Shown piece by piece: positions 1-7,517 of a stretch of DNA of 64,000 nt. Below the pieces are notes generated by a model. That model had not been told where the DNA came from. It made no database searches and saw nothing but the letters and a program-made list of their open reading frames with translations. The translations under genes were made by a program, and so were the position numbers. The DNA is from Peptoniphilus gorbachii (GTDB lineage: Bacteria > Bacillota > Clostridia > Tissierellales > Peptoniphilaceae): assembly GCF_016908115.1 (NCBI RefSeq), contig NZ_JAFBDH010000003.1, positions 1 through 64,000 of the forward strand, given 5' to 3'. Each line of letters starts with the position of its first letter. The stretch's first letter is position 1.

Positions 1-151
1 AAATTTCTGGTCCATGAAGTTCTTCTAACTTAAACCATATTCTAATTGAATCATGAAAGTTTTTTTCTTTGGTCCCTTCAGGTGTATCAGGCCATTTACC
101 TTCTCTATACAACTGTACACATTCTTTTTTAAATTCATAACTATATTTCAT
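1..151 (-). CDS. IS3-family (IS150-like) transposase OrfA, N-terminal part, cut by window edge
   Basis: Reading leftwards from an ATG at 149-151, 50 codons are open to the window edge. The peptide begins MKYSYEFKKECVQLYREGKW and then reads PDTPEG, the helix-turn-helix start typical of IS150/IS3-type OrfA proteins, which bind the element's ends. A good ribosome site (AGGAGGG) lies just upstream but inside an inverted repeat. The rest of the element lies outside the window, so intactness cannot be judged. Family assignment is by recognition of the N-terminal motif only. Confidence 0.75.
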   Translation of the reverse strand, partial: MKYSYEFKKECVQLYREGKWPDTPEGTKEKNFHDSIRIWFKLEELHGPEI

Positions 152-159
152 AAAAAATA

Positions 160-190
160 CCCTCCTTACTGGTTTGTCCAGTAAAGAGGG
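160..190 (-). promoter_or_regulatory. Inverted repeat enclosing the transposase ribosome site
   Basis: Positions 160-172 and 178-190 form a 13-base inverted repeat with one mismatch around a 5-base loop. The transposase Shine-Dalgarno AGGAGG is inside one arm, so a hairpin in transcripts reaching this point would hide it. Known insertion sequences use such hairpins to block translation of read-through transcripts; that role here is inference. Confidence 0.55.
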
Positions 191-254
191 TACATATCAT
201 TTAATTTTTAGCAGATTTTTTGTCTTTCATATAATTTTTTATTAATCTATATTT

Positions 255-749
255 TTAACCAGCAGAATTAGCTCTTGCAGTGTCCTTTATATTATTTAGG
301 CAAAGGGTAAGGGCAAGGAGGGCTTCTGTATAATTTTCGTCGTGAACTGTTAGCCTATAAGTATCAGTCATGGCAAATAAAGTTTTTTCGATTTCGCCAA
401 TTAAGTCAGATCCCCTATAAATGTTAAAGTTCATGTCCCAAAAGCTACCTTGCAAATTTAAAATCTCACCATCATAGTCTACGTCAATTTTTCTTTTTAA
501 AAGGCTAAGTCTTGATTCAACTCTCATATATCTACCATCAGTAAAATTTACATTAAATTTTTGAAAGAGACTGAAAATTTCTTTGTCAATGTCAAGGATG
601 GTATTTTTATTTGAATCAGATAGGCTTGACTTGTAGCCTAAAAAAGTAAAATCCTGATCCACATAGTAGGCAGGATTTTCATCGTCGTCTAATACAGCGT
701 AGTGGTCTGTAATTTTAAAAAATTTTTCTTTAAAATAATAATTTTTCAT
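255..749 (-). CDS. LURP-one-related / YxjI-like protein
   Basis: A 164-residue soluble protein, ATG start with AGAGGTG just upstream. The pattern of short beta strands (KFFKITDHYAVLDDD near residues 10-24, NIYRGSDLIGEIEK near 110-123, a C-terminal helix with ALLALTLCLN) resembles the LURP-one/Tubby-like barrel family (DUF567), and length matches. Function of bacterial members is unknown. It lies downstream of hutU on the same strand, but a strong terminator separates them. No signal peptide or membrane span. Assignment is by fold pattern and is moderately sure. Confidence 0.6.
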   Translation of the reverse strand: MKNYYFKEKFFKITDHYAVLDDDENPAYYVDQDFTFLGYKSSLSDSNKNTILDIDKEIFSLFQKFNVNFTDGRYMRVESRLSLLKRKIDVDYDGEILNLQGSFWDMNFNIYRGSDLIGEIEKTLFAMTDTYRLTVHDENYTEALLALTLCLNNIKDTARANSAG

Positions 750-821
750 ACTTCACCTCTTTATAAATAAATTATACCATGAATAGGATTTATAAATGAT
801 GGCAAGAAAAAACTTAATATG

Positions 822-858
822 AAAAAAATAAAAAAAGCCTCGCAGTTTCCTGCAAGGC
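822..858 (-). terminator. Terminator of hutU
   Basis: Minus-strand hairpin with arms at 850-858 and 837-845, nine base pairs including one G-U, TTTC/GAAA loop, followed by a T-rich run through 822-836. It begins 16 bases after the hutU stop. Confidence 0.9.
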
Positions 859-873
859 AATTTAGATTATTTA

Positions 874-2901
874 TTAGTCGATATTAAGTGAATCAACAGC
901 ATTATCAATTAATTCGTCCTTAACAAGGTAAGGAAGTGTAATGTGTCCGAATTCATTATCTTCGTTAAATTCTTTTGAAACTTCAATTGCGTGATCGTTT
1001 CTAGCCCAGTTACGTCTAGCAACACCACTCATAACGTCCCAAGTAAGTGAAAGATCGATAATTTCGTCAACCATTTCAGATCCGTCAAGAACTAGACCAA
1101 ATCCACCGTTAATTGATTTACCAATACCAACTCCACCACCATTGTGAAGAGCAACTAGTGACATACCTCTAGCACAGTTTCCTGCGAAACATTGTGTAGC
1201 CATGTCAGCCATTACATTAGAACCATCTTTAATGTTAGATGTTTCTCTAAATGGTGAGTCTGTACCAGATACGTCGTGGTGGTCACGTCCCATCATAACA
1301 GGACCGATTTTTCCTTCTCTAACAAGTTCGTTGAATTTATGAGCTATTGCAACTCTACCCTTAGCGTCTTGGTAAAGGATTCTAGCTTGAGTTCCAACTA
1401 CTAATTGGTTCTTATCAGCATCTCTAATCCAGATATAGTTATCCATATCTTGGTATCTTCTGTCTTTATCAATACATTCCATTGCAGCGTGGTCAGTTGC
1501 AATTAAGTCTTCGTGTTTACCACTTAGGCAAACCCATCTAAATGGTCCATATCCATAGTCAAATAGAAGTGGTCCCATGATGTCTTCTACATAAGAAGGC
1601 CAAATGAATCCGTCTTTGTCGTCTTTACCGTTCTTAGAAACTTCTTTAACTCCAGCATCGTAGATAGCTTTTAAGAAAGAGTTACCATAGTCGAAGAAGT
1701 AAGTTCCCTTAGCAGTAAGGTTTTTAATAACTTCAAAATGTTGTTTAAGAGTTTCATCAACTAGTTGACGGAATTTCTTGATATCAGTTCTTAAAAGTTC
1801 AGTTCTTTCTTCGAAAGAAATACCTACTGGACAGTATCCACCATTGTATGCGTTGTGGCAAGAAGTTTGGTCAGAAAGTAAGTCAATGTGAACATCATTT
1901 TTGTCCATATAGTGAAGAAGATCAACAATATTTCCGTGGAAAGCAATTGAAAGAGCTTCTTTCTTTTCAAGAGCGTCTTTAGCAAGCTTAACAGCTTCTT
2001 CAGGAGTTTCAGCAAGTTTCTTAATCCATCCTTGTTCAAGTCTAGTTTCAATTCTTGAAATATCAACTTCAGCAATAATAGAAACAGCGCCTGCGATATC
2101 TCCAGCCTTACCTTGAGCACCACTCATTCCACCAAGTCCAGATGAAACGAATAATTTTCCAGCTAAGTTATCTTTTTCGCTTAGACCAAGTTTTAATCTA
2201 CCAGCGTTAAGAATAGTGTTGTAAGTTCCGTGAACAATACCTTGTGGTCCAATGTACATCCAACCACCAGCAGTCATTTGTCCGTAGTTAGCAACTCCCA
2301 TTTCTTCTGCAATTTCCCAATCGTCAAGATTGTCATAAAGACCAACCATTAGACCGTTAGTGATTATAACTCTTGGAGAATTTTTTCTTGATTTAAATAG
2401 TCCAAGTGGGTGACCAGATTCCATTACAAGAGTTTCGTCATCGTGCATAATTTCAAGATATTGTTTAATTAGATTGTATTGCATCCAGTCGTGACATACT
2501 GAACCAGTTTCTCCATAAGTTACAAGTTCGTATGGATAAAGAGCAACATCAAAGTCTAAGTTGTTGTCGATCATTACTTGGAAAGCTTTTCCAGCTAAAC
2601 AATTTCCTTTGTATTCGTCAATTGGTTTACCGTAAATTCTTCCTTCTGGTCTGAATCTGTATCCGTAGATTCTTCCTCTAGTTGTAAGTTCTTCTAAAAA
2701 TTCAGGAATTAATTCTTCATGATATTCTTCTGGGATATATCTTAGAGCATTTCTAAGGGCAACTTTAGTTTGGTCCTTTGAAAGTCTAAATCCTCTATCA
2801 GGAGCTCTTCTAATTCCTTGTTCAAAAGATTTTTTTTCTGGTAGGTTTTTGATTTGTACCTTCATAATCTTTTGAACGTCTGCGTTATGATTATTAATCA
2901 C
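874..2901 (-). CDS. hutU: Urocanate hydratase (urocanase), long type
   Basis: Second step of histidine breakdown: hydrates urocanate to imidazolone propionate using tightly bound NAD as electrophile. Recognised from YGQMTAGGWMYIGPQGIVHG, the glycine-rich SGLGGMSGAQGKAGD and, near the C-terminus, NCARGMSLVALHNGGGVGIG. At 675 residues it belongs to the long form rather than the roughly 550-residue Pseudomonas type. The start chosen is GTG at 2899-2901, because a perfect GGAGG lies 9 bases upstream at 2911-2915; an ATG at 2928 would put that ribosome site inside the gene. Divergent from hutI. Cytoplasmic. Confidence 0.95.
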   Translation of the reverse strand: MINNHNADVQKIMKVQIKNLPEKKSFEQGIRRAPDRGFRLSKDQTKVALRNALRYIPEEYHEELIPEFLEELTTRGRIYGYRFRPEGRIYGKPIDEYKGNCLAGKAFQVMIDNNLDFDVALYPYELVTYGETGSVCHDWMQYNLIKQYLEIMHDDETLVMESGHPLGLFKSRKNSPRVIITNGLMVGLYDNLDDWEIAEEMGVANYGQMTAGGWMYIGPQGIVHGTYNTILNAGRLKLGLSEKDNLAGKLFVSSGLGGMSGAQGKAGDIAGAVSIIAEVDISRIETRLEQGWIKKLAETPEEAVKLAKDALEKKEALSIAFHGNIVDLLHYMDKNDVHIDLLSDQTSCHNAYNGGYCPVGISFEERTELLRTDIKKFRQLVDETLKQHFEVIKNLTAKGTYFFDYGNSFLKAIYDAGVKEVSKNGKDDKDGFIWPSYVEDIMGPLLFDYGYGPFRWVCLSGKHEDLIATDHAAMECIDKDRRYQDMDNYIWIRDADKNQLVVGTQARILYQDAKGRVAIAHKFNELVREGKIGPVMMGRDHHDVSGTDSPFRETSNIKDGSNVMADMATQCFAGNCARGMSLVALHNGGGVGIGKSINGGFGLVLDGSEMVDEIIDLSLTWDVMSGVARRNWARNDHAIEVSKEFNEDNEFGHITLPYLVKDELIDNAVDSLNID

Positions 2902-2962
2902 TTTTATCAACCTCCATTTATAAGACATTATAAATTAAAATATTTAAAATGTAAATACAAAG

Positions 2963-2976
2963 GGAAATTAATTTCC
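2963..2976. promoter_or_regulatory. Perfect palindrome in hutU leader, possible operator
   Basis: GGAAATTAATTTCC reads the same on both strands and lies about 20-35 bases after the predicted hutU transcription start. Repressor-site position, but AT-rich palindromes arise by chance in such DNA; no regulator is assigned. Confidence 0.3.
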
Positions 2977-3002
2977 TAAAATTTTAAGATTTGCCCATAA
3001 AA

Positions 3003-3030
3003 TTTATAATAGAAGTAAATTTTTTGTAAA
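3003..3030 (-). promoter_or_regulatory. Predicted sigma-A promoter of hutU
   Basis: On the minus strand: -35 TTTACA (3025-3030), 16-base spacer, -10 TATAAA (3003-3008). It would give a leader of about 95 bases before the GTG start. Confidence 0.5.
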
Positions 3031-3213
3031 AAGCTGAGAGTATTAGAAGTACATGGGTATCTGTTGATTTATTTAACGTGGTAAACTAAAAAATCAAGCG
3101 TTTTCAAAGTTAAAGCTTTTATTATTTAAAAAAGCTTTCTATTGTATTTTATATATTGTTATAAATTTAAAGTAAAAAATGAATGTGAAGTTATTTTTTT
3201 AATTTCTACTTTC

Positions 3214-3235
3214 AAGATATTAAAAAGATATTAAA
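3214..3235. repeat. Tandem 11-base direct repeat upstream of hutI
   Basis: AAGATATTAAA occurs twice head to tail, so the copies lie on the same face of the helix one turn apart, about 85 bases before the hutI start. Possible activator or repressor contact; could also be chance. Confidence 0.35.
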
Positions 3236-3318
3236 GCTAGCCTTAAAAATAAAAAATATTTTAATATTTATTGGGTATTAAATATGTGATAAGATAAAAA
3301 CAAATAAAAGGAGGAAAT

Positions 3319-4584
3319 ATGAAAGCGGATAAAATATTAATTAATCTAGAACAAGTTTTTTCACCAAAGGACATTGGTAGACCACTAAGAGGTGAAGAAA
3401 TGAATGAAGCTGATATTTTAGAAAATGCTTACATCGCTATTAAAGATGGAAAGATTTTAGAAGTTGGCGAAGGTAAGGCTTACGAAGAATTAAAGGACGA
3501 CAATACAGAAATAGTTGACCTTACAGGAAAAGTTGCAACTCCAGGACTTATTGATGCACACACTCACTTAGTATATGGTGGAAGTCGTGAAAATGAATTT
3601 GCAATGAAATTAAATGGAATGGAATATCTTGAAATTCTTGAAGCAGGTGGAGGAATACTTTCCACACTAAAGGCAACTGAATCTGCAAGCTTTGATGAAC
3701 TATACAATAAGACAAGAGAGCTATTGGAACACATGCTTGTTCATGGCGTAACAGCTGTTGAAGCAAAAAGTGGTTATGGCATTACTCTTGAAACTGAACT
3801 TAAAGAACTTGAAGTTCTTGAAAAATTAAATAAAGATTTCCCAACAGAACTTATTAGAACTTTCATGGCAGCTCACGTAATTCATGAAAAATATAAGGAT
3901 AACTCTGACGAATATGTTGATATTGTAATCGACATGATGCCAGAAGTTGCCAAAAGAAACTTGGCAGAATTTTGTGATGTATTTTGCGAAAAGGGAGTAT
4001 TCACTGCTAAGCAATCAGAAAGAATACTTGAAGCAGCTAAAAAACAAGGCTTTAAATTAAGAATTCACTCTGACGAAATTGAAAACATTGGTGGCGTAGA
4101 TGTTGCTGCTAAAGTTGGAGCAGTTTCTGCAGAACACTTAATGGTAGTAGATGAAAAAGAAATTGAAACACTATCAAAGGCAAATGTAATTGGAAACTTA
4201 CTTCCAGGAACAACTTTCTCCCTAATGCTTGACACTTATGCTCCAGCAAGAAAAATGCTAGACAAGGGAATGGCTATTACACTTTGTACAGATTCAAATC
4301 CAGGATCTTGTCCAACGGCAAATCTTCAATTTATCATGCAACTAGGATGTCTTGAAATGAAATTAACTCCAATTGAAGTATTTAACGCAGTAACTATTAA
4401 TGCTGCTTATTCTGTTGATAGAGCAAAGACTATGGGATCCTTTGACAAGGGCAAGAGAGCAAATATTACAATTTTCGACGCTCACAACATTGACTACACT
4501 CTTTACTTCTTCGCAACAAACCTATGTAAACAAGTTTATATAGATGGAGAACTTGTAGTTGAAGACAGAAAATTAGTTAAATAA
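3319..4584 (+). CDS. hutI: Imidazolonepropionase
   Basis: Third step of histidine breakdown: hydrolyses imidazolone propionate to N-formimino-L-glutamate. An amidohydrolase-fold enzyme of 421 residues, normal length. Metal ligands visible as DAHTH (His81, His83), IHSDE (His250) and LCTDSNPGS (Asp325); VEAKSGYG near 148-154 and SAEHL near 270-274 are also family motifs. ATG start with AAGGAGG upstream. First gene of the rightward hut group; a terminator follows, so the carrier downstream has its own promoter. Cytoplasmic. Confidence 0.96.
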   Translation: MKADKILINLEQVFSPKDIGRPLRGEEMNEADILENAYIAIKDGKILEVGEGKAYEELKDDNTEIVDLTGKVATPGLIDAHTHLVYGGSRENEFAMKLNGMEYLEILEAGGGILSTLKATESASFDELYNKTRELLEHMLVHGVTAVEAKSGYGITLETELKELEVLEKLNKDFPTELIRTFMAAHVIHEKYKDNSDEYVDIVIDMMPEVAKRNLAEFCDVFCEKGVFTAKQSERILEAAKKQGFKLRIHSDEIENIGGVDVAAKVGAVSAEHLMVVDEKEIETLSKANVIGNLLPGTTFSLMLDTYAPARKMLDKGMAITLCTDSNPGSCPTANLQFIMQLGCLEMKLTPIEVFNAVTINAAYSVDRAKTMGSFDKGKRANITIFDAHNIDYTLYFFATNLCKQVYIDGELVVEDRKLVK

Positions 4585-4607
4585 TTTTAATTAAATAATT
4601 TATTTAA

Positions 4608-4640
4608 GTGCAGGCGAATATTGTCTGCACTTTTCTTTTG
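4608..4640 (+). terminator. Terminator of hutI
   Basis: Eight-pair stem GTGCAGGC/GTCTGCAC (4608-4615, 4623-4630, one G-U) followed by TTTTCTTTTG. Confidence 0.85.
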
Positions 4641-4807
4641 TTGAGAAAAATTTTTAAAATAAAATAAGAAAATTTTAAATTTATCCTTAAAATTTATCCT
4701 TATTAGAAAATAGAAATCTCATTTGTATTGTGAAAACTTTATCATACTATTTTTATTAACAAAAATTAATTTAAAAAATTTATTATGAGAAAGTTTAAAA
4801 ATAAATT

Positions 4808-4836
4808 TTGTTATTAATAAAAAATAATTTTATAAT
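4808..4836 (+). promoter_or_regulatory. Predicted promoter of a non-coding transcript
   Basis: TTGTTA (4808-4813), 17-base spacer, TATAAT (4831-4836). No open frame follows for more than 300 bases, so it would drive a leader or small RNA. The surrounding DNA is very AT-rich, which lowers certainty. Confidence 0.4.
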
Positions 4837-4842
4837 ATTTCT

Positions 4843-5000
4843 TATATAAAAAAAGCAATGGTTTAATACTGTTATTAAGAGAGCTAGAGGATTTTAATAG
4901 AACAATTTTACATAAAGAAAATCGCGATACATGCTAACGAGTTATCATGAAACGATGATGATGTATTGTATTTTTTCTAGTAATTAGCTCATTTTTTAAA
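4843..5000 (+). ncRNA. Candidate structured RNA upstream of nhaC
   Basis: Nested pairings are visible: GAGCTA near 4880 with TAGCTC near 4985-4990; CGATACAT near 4923 with ATGTATTG near 4968; an inner ATCAT/ATGAT hairpin around GAAACG; and TTATTAA/TTAATA near 4876 and 4897. A T-run (ATTTTTT) follows the closing GAGCTA/TAGCTC pairing, as for a terminator. The central part is noticeably less AT-rich than its flanks. I could not match it to a riboswitch class I know. It may be a small RNA, a leader attenuator for nhaC, or neither. Confidence 0.35.
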
Positions 5001-5008
5001 TTATTTGA

Positions 5009-5037
5009 TTGACTTGTGTTGAATTGTAAGATAAAAT
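5009..5037 (+). promoter_or_regulatory. Predicted sigma-A promoter of nhaC
   Basis: TTGACT (5009-5014), 17-base spacer, TAAAAT (5032-5037); start of transcription near 5044, giving a leader of about 108 bases. Confidence 0.6.
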
Positions 5038-5057
5038 TTAGTTAGAAAACATTTTCA

Positions 5058-5125
5058 GAGATACAAAATTCTTTTTAACTTGTATCTCAAGCATATTAAA
5101 AAATTTTATGCAAAATTAATATGCT
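5058..5125 (+). promoter_or_regulatory. Two consecutive perfect hairpins in the nhaC leader
   Basis: GAGATACAA (5058-5066) pairs with TTGTATCTC (5080-5088), and directly after it AGCATATTAA (5090-5099) pairs with TTAATATGCT (5116-5125). Both are perfect, 9 and 10 pairs, and end 13 bases before the ribosome site. They look like leader control or mRNA-stability elements. Confidence 0.5.
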
Positions 5126-5151
5126 AAATGAAAAGTTTAGGAGGTAATTAT

Positions 5152-6687
5152 ATGAAGAACGACGGTCAAAGAACTGTTAGAGTGCCTAGCATTGTTGAAG
5201 CGTTTTTGCCAATAATCGCAATGGTTTGTTTAATGGTTTATGTTTTCAACTTCAGTGATGGAAAATATGACGCAGCTCATATGCCACTAGTTGTTGCAAT
5301 TACTATTGCATGTATAGTTGGTGGAATTTGTGGACATAGTTTTTCTGACATGTTGGAAGGTATAATCGAAAGACTTACAGCTACTCTTGAAGCAATTTTA
5401 ATTTTACTTACAGTAGGTCTATTGATTTCATCTTTCATGATTTCAGGAACTATCCCAGCAGTTATTTATTACGGATTAAAATTACTTACACCACAATTAT
5501 TCTTGCCAGTTGGTTGTATGCTTATTGCAGTTGTATCCCTTGCTTGTGGTTCATCTTGGACAGCAACAGGTACAATTGGTATCGCTTTTATGACAATAGG
5601 TGTTGGTCTTGGAATTAGCCCTGCACTTACAGCAGGTATGGTAATATCTGGAGCATATGTTGGAGATAAATTCTCTCCACTATCTGATACTACAAACCTA
5701 GCAGCTGGTGTATCTGGAACTGGTCTATTTGACCACGTAACAGCAATGGTTTCTACAACAGGTCCAGTATTTTTAATTTCACTTGTTATTTATGCAATTC
5801 TTGGATCAAGAATTAATGTAGTAAACTATGACCCTACAATTGCACAAGGTATTGAAGAAGCAATCGCAGCAAACTTTAACCTTAACCCACTTGTACTTCT
5901 ACCTATCGTAGTTATAGTAGTAGTATGTATCTTAAGAGTTCCTGGACTTCCTGGAGTTCTTATTTCAGTAGCAACTGGTGTATTATTTGCAGTTATTTTC
6001 CAAGGTCAACATAATCTTGCTGACATCTTTAATATTCTTCACTATGGACCATCTATTGAAACTGGAAACGAATTTGTAGATAAGGCTCTTGCTAAAGGTG
6101 GTATGGACCATCAAATGTGGACAGTTAACTTAATTTTACTTGCAGTATCCTTTGGTGGTGCTCTTGAAAAATGTGGTTCTGTTGAAAGAATTTTTGGAAA
6201 CATCAAACACAAAATCAACTCTGTTGGCGGACTTGTTTTCGCTACAATGCTTACATCAATATTCTGTGACGCAGCAATGTGTGACCAATTCCTAGGAATC
6301 GGTGTTCCTGCTCCTCTATATGACGACAAGTATGATGAACTTGGTCTTGCAAGAAATATGCTTTCAAGAACACTTGAAGATGCTGGTACACTTTGGGCAT
6401 GTATGTTCCCATGGACAGCTTGTGGAGCTTACCAATCTGGTGTACTTGGAATGAATCCATTTGTATACTTCCCATTTGCTTTCGTAAACTTACTAAACCC
6501 AATTTATGCATGTGTAACAGCATTAATGGGCAGAAATATATTCTGGGCTGACGGATCTTACACAAATGTATTCGGTAAAACTAAGATGAAGAAAGTTGCC
6601 GGTGCTCCTGAAGAAGCACACGAACGTGCTCTTGCTAACCTTGAAAGATTAAGAGCTGAAGGTAAAGCACCAAAGGTTACAGCTTAA
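5152..6687 (+). CDS. NhaC-family Na+/H+ antiporter-type carrier, possible histidine transporter
   Basis: A 511-residue integral membrane protein with about a dozen hydrophobic spans. NhaC-family segments are clear: GSSWTATGTIG and GAYVGDKFSPLSDTTN near residues 135-190, and DAAMCDQFLGIGVPAPLYDD near 375-395. Start is ATG 5152, since AGGAGG lies at 5140-5145, inside the longer possible frame. NhaC relatives include Na+/H+ antiporters and amino- or organic-acid exchangers. Placement right after hutI suggests a histidine or product carrier in the hut system; substrate is inference. Confidence 0.8.
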   Translation: MKNDGQRTVRVPSIVEAFLPIIAMVCLMVYVFNFSDGKYDAAHMPLVVAITIACIVGGICGHSFSDMLEGIIERLTATLEAILILLTVGLLISSFMISGTIPAVIYYGLKLLTPQLFLPVGCMLIAVVSLACGSSWTATGTIGIAFMTIGVGLGISPALTAGMVISGAYVGDKFSPLSDTTNLAAGVSGTGLFDHVTAMVSTTGPVFLISLVIYAILGSRINVVNYDPTIAQGIEEAIAANFNLNPLVLLPIVVIVVVCILRVPGLPGVLISVATGVLFAVIFQGQHNLADIFNILHYGPSIETGNEFVDKALAKGGMDHQMWTVNLILLAVSFGGALEKCGSVERIFGNIKHKINSVGGLVFATMLTSIFCDAAMCDQFLGIGVPAPLYDDKYDELGLARNMLSRTLEDAGTLWACMFPWTACGAYQSGVLGMNPFVYFPFAFVNLLNPIYACVTALMGRNIFWADGSYTNVFGKTKMKKVAGAPEEAHERALANLERLRAEGKAPKVTA

Positions 6688-6737
6688 CTTATTGATTTCA
6701 AATTAAAAATTAAAAGAAATTAGAAAGAAGTGATTAT

Positions 6738-7256
6738 GTGTCAGATATAAAATTACCTTGGGATGATGACAGCGAAGCAATTAAATACGTATATGTAAAT
6801 CCTAGAAAAAAGTTTTCTGAAAAGTATGCCTACGTAATCACTTCTATTTTGATTATTTTAGGTATAATAACAAGGTATAAGCTTACTTTAATTCTTGCAC
6901 TTTTATTATTATTGTCTTTATTATCTAAGAAATATGTGGCAGTAAGTTCCAAGGGGCTTGAAATGTACACTGACATGAAAGTAACTCACACCTATAATGT
7001 GTGGGATTGGTCAAAGATTGATGCTATTACCTATGAAAAGAAAGCTGAAGAGCCAAAGTTAACACTTTTATATTTCACAAAGGGAGATATAACTAAAAGA
7101 TTTTTCTTTGATGAAAAAGATAAGGAAAGTGTTTTTGAAGTGGCTAAAAAGCATAATAAAAAAATAAAAATTTACGATGCTTGGGAATATAAACAAGATC
7201 TCAAGAGATTTAAAAAAGAAATGAAAATTTCCAAAAGAATTGCTCGTAAAAAATAA
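6738..7256 (+). CDS. Unrecognised membrane protein with C-terminal PH-like region
   Basis: A 172-residue protein with a GTG start (AAAGAAGTGAT upstream). Residues about 30-65 form two closely spaced hydrophobic spans; the rest is a basic, strand-rich soluble part (KYVAVSSKGLEMYTD, then HTYNVWDWSKIDAI) ending in a Lys-rich helix. This two-span plus beta domain layout recalls bacterial PH/YcxB-like proteins, but no diagnostic motif is present. It follows nhaC by 50 bases and is probably co-transcribed; a strong terminator follows. Confidence 0.5.
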   Translation: MSDIKLPWDDDSEAIKYVYVNPRKKFSEKYAYVITSILIILGIITRYKLTLILALLLLLSLLSKKYVAVSSKGLEMYTDMKVTHTYNVWDWSKIDAITYEKKAEEPKLTLLYFTKGDITKRFFFDEKDKESVFEVAKKHNKKIKIYDAWEYKQDLKRFKKEMKISKRIARKK

Positions 7257-7270
7257 TAATTTTAATTTTA

Positions 7271-7304
7271 AGAGAGGCCTCAATTTGAAGTCTCTCTTTT
7301 TTTT
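7271..7304 (+). terminator. Terminator after the small membrane protein
   Basis: AGAGAG (7271-7276) pairs with CTCTCT (7292-7297), with inner TCAA/TTGA pairing, followed by eight T residues. The remaining AT-rich stretch to 7517 shows nothing further that I can support. Confidence 0.8.
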
Positions 7305-7517
7305 ATTTGAAACATAATATTTTATTAATTTAAAATTTATATTAAAATTTCAATAATAAGAAAAAATTTTAATATAAAATATTTTTACATAGAAATCACT
7401 AAAAGTTGAATTATTTACCTTTTAATTATAGAATTAACTTTAGTAAATAAAGCTTTTTGTGTTTTTAGGTCTTTAAAAAGATTAAAAATAAATTTAAATA
7501 AATTTGAGGATGATTAA

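Larger units (their letters stand above)
2902..3318. other. Divergent hutU-hutI intergenic region
   Basis: No gene. It holds a minus-strand promoter for hutU (3003-3030), a 14-base palindrome in the hutU leader (2963-2976), an AAAAGCT/AGCTTTT pairing potential at about 3028-3138 where one AGCTTTT arm can pair either upstream or with AAAAAAGCTT downstream, an 11-base tandem repeat (3214-3235), and a very AT-rich stretch up to the hutI ribosome site. No convincing -35/-10 pair for hutI could be fixed. Confidence 0.5.

Noticed and set aside
3028-3140. Possible T-box or TPP-type riboswitch (CTGAGAG and CGTGGTA stretches)
   Set aside because: The CTGAGAG string lacks the partner elements of a TPP switch, there is no TGGxACCGCG antiterminator core of a T-box, and the gene downstream is for histidine breakdown.
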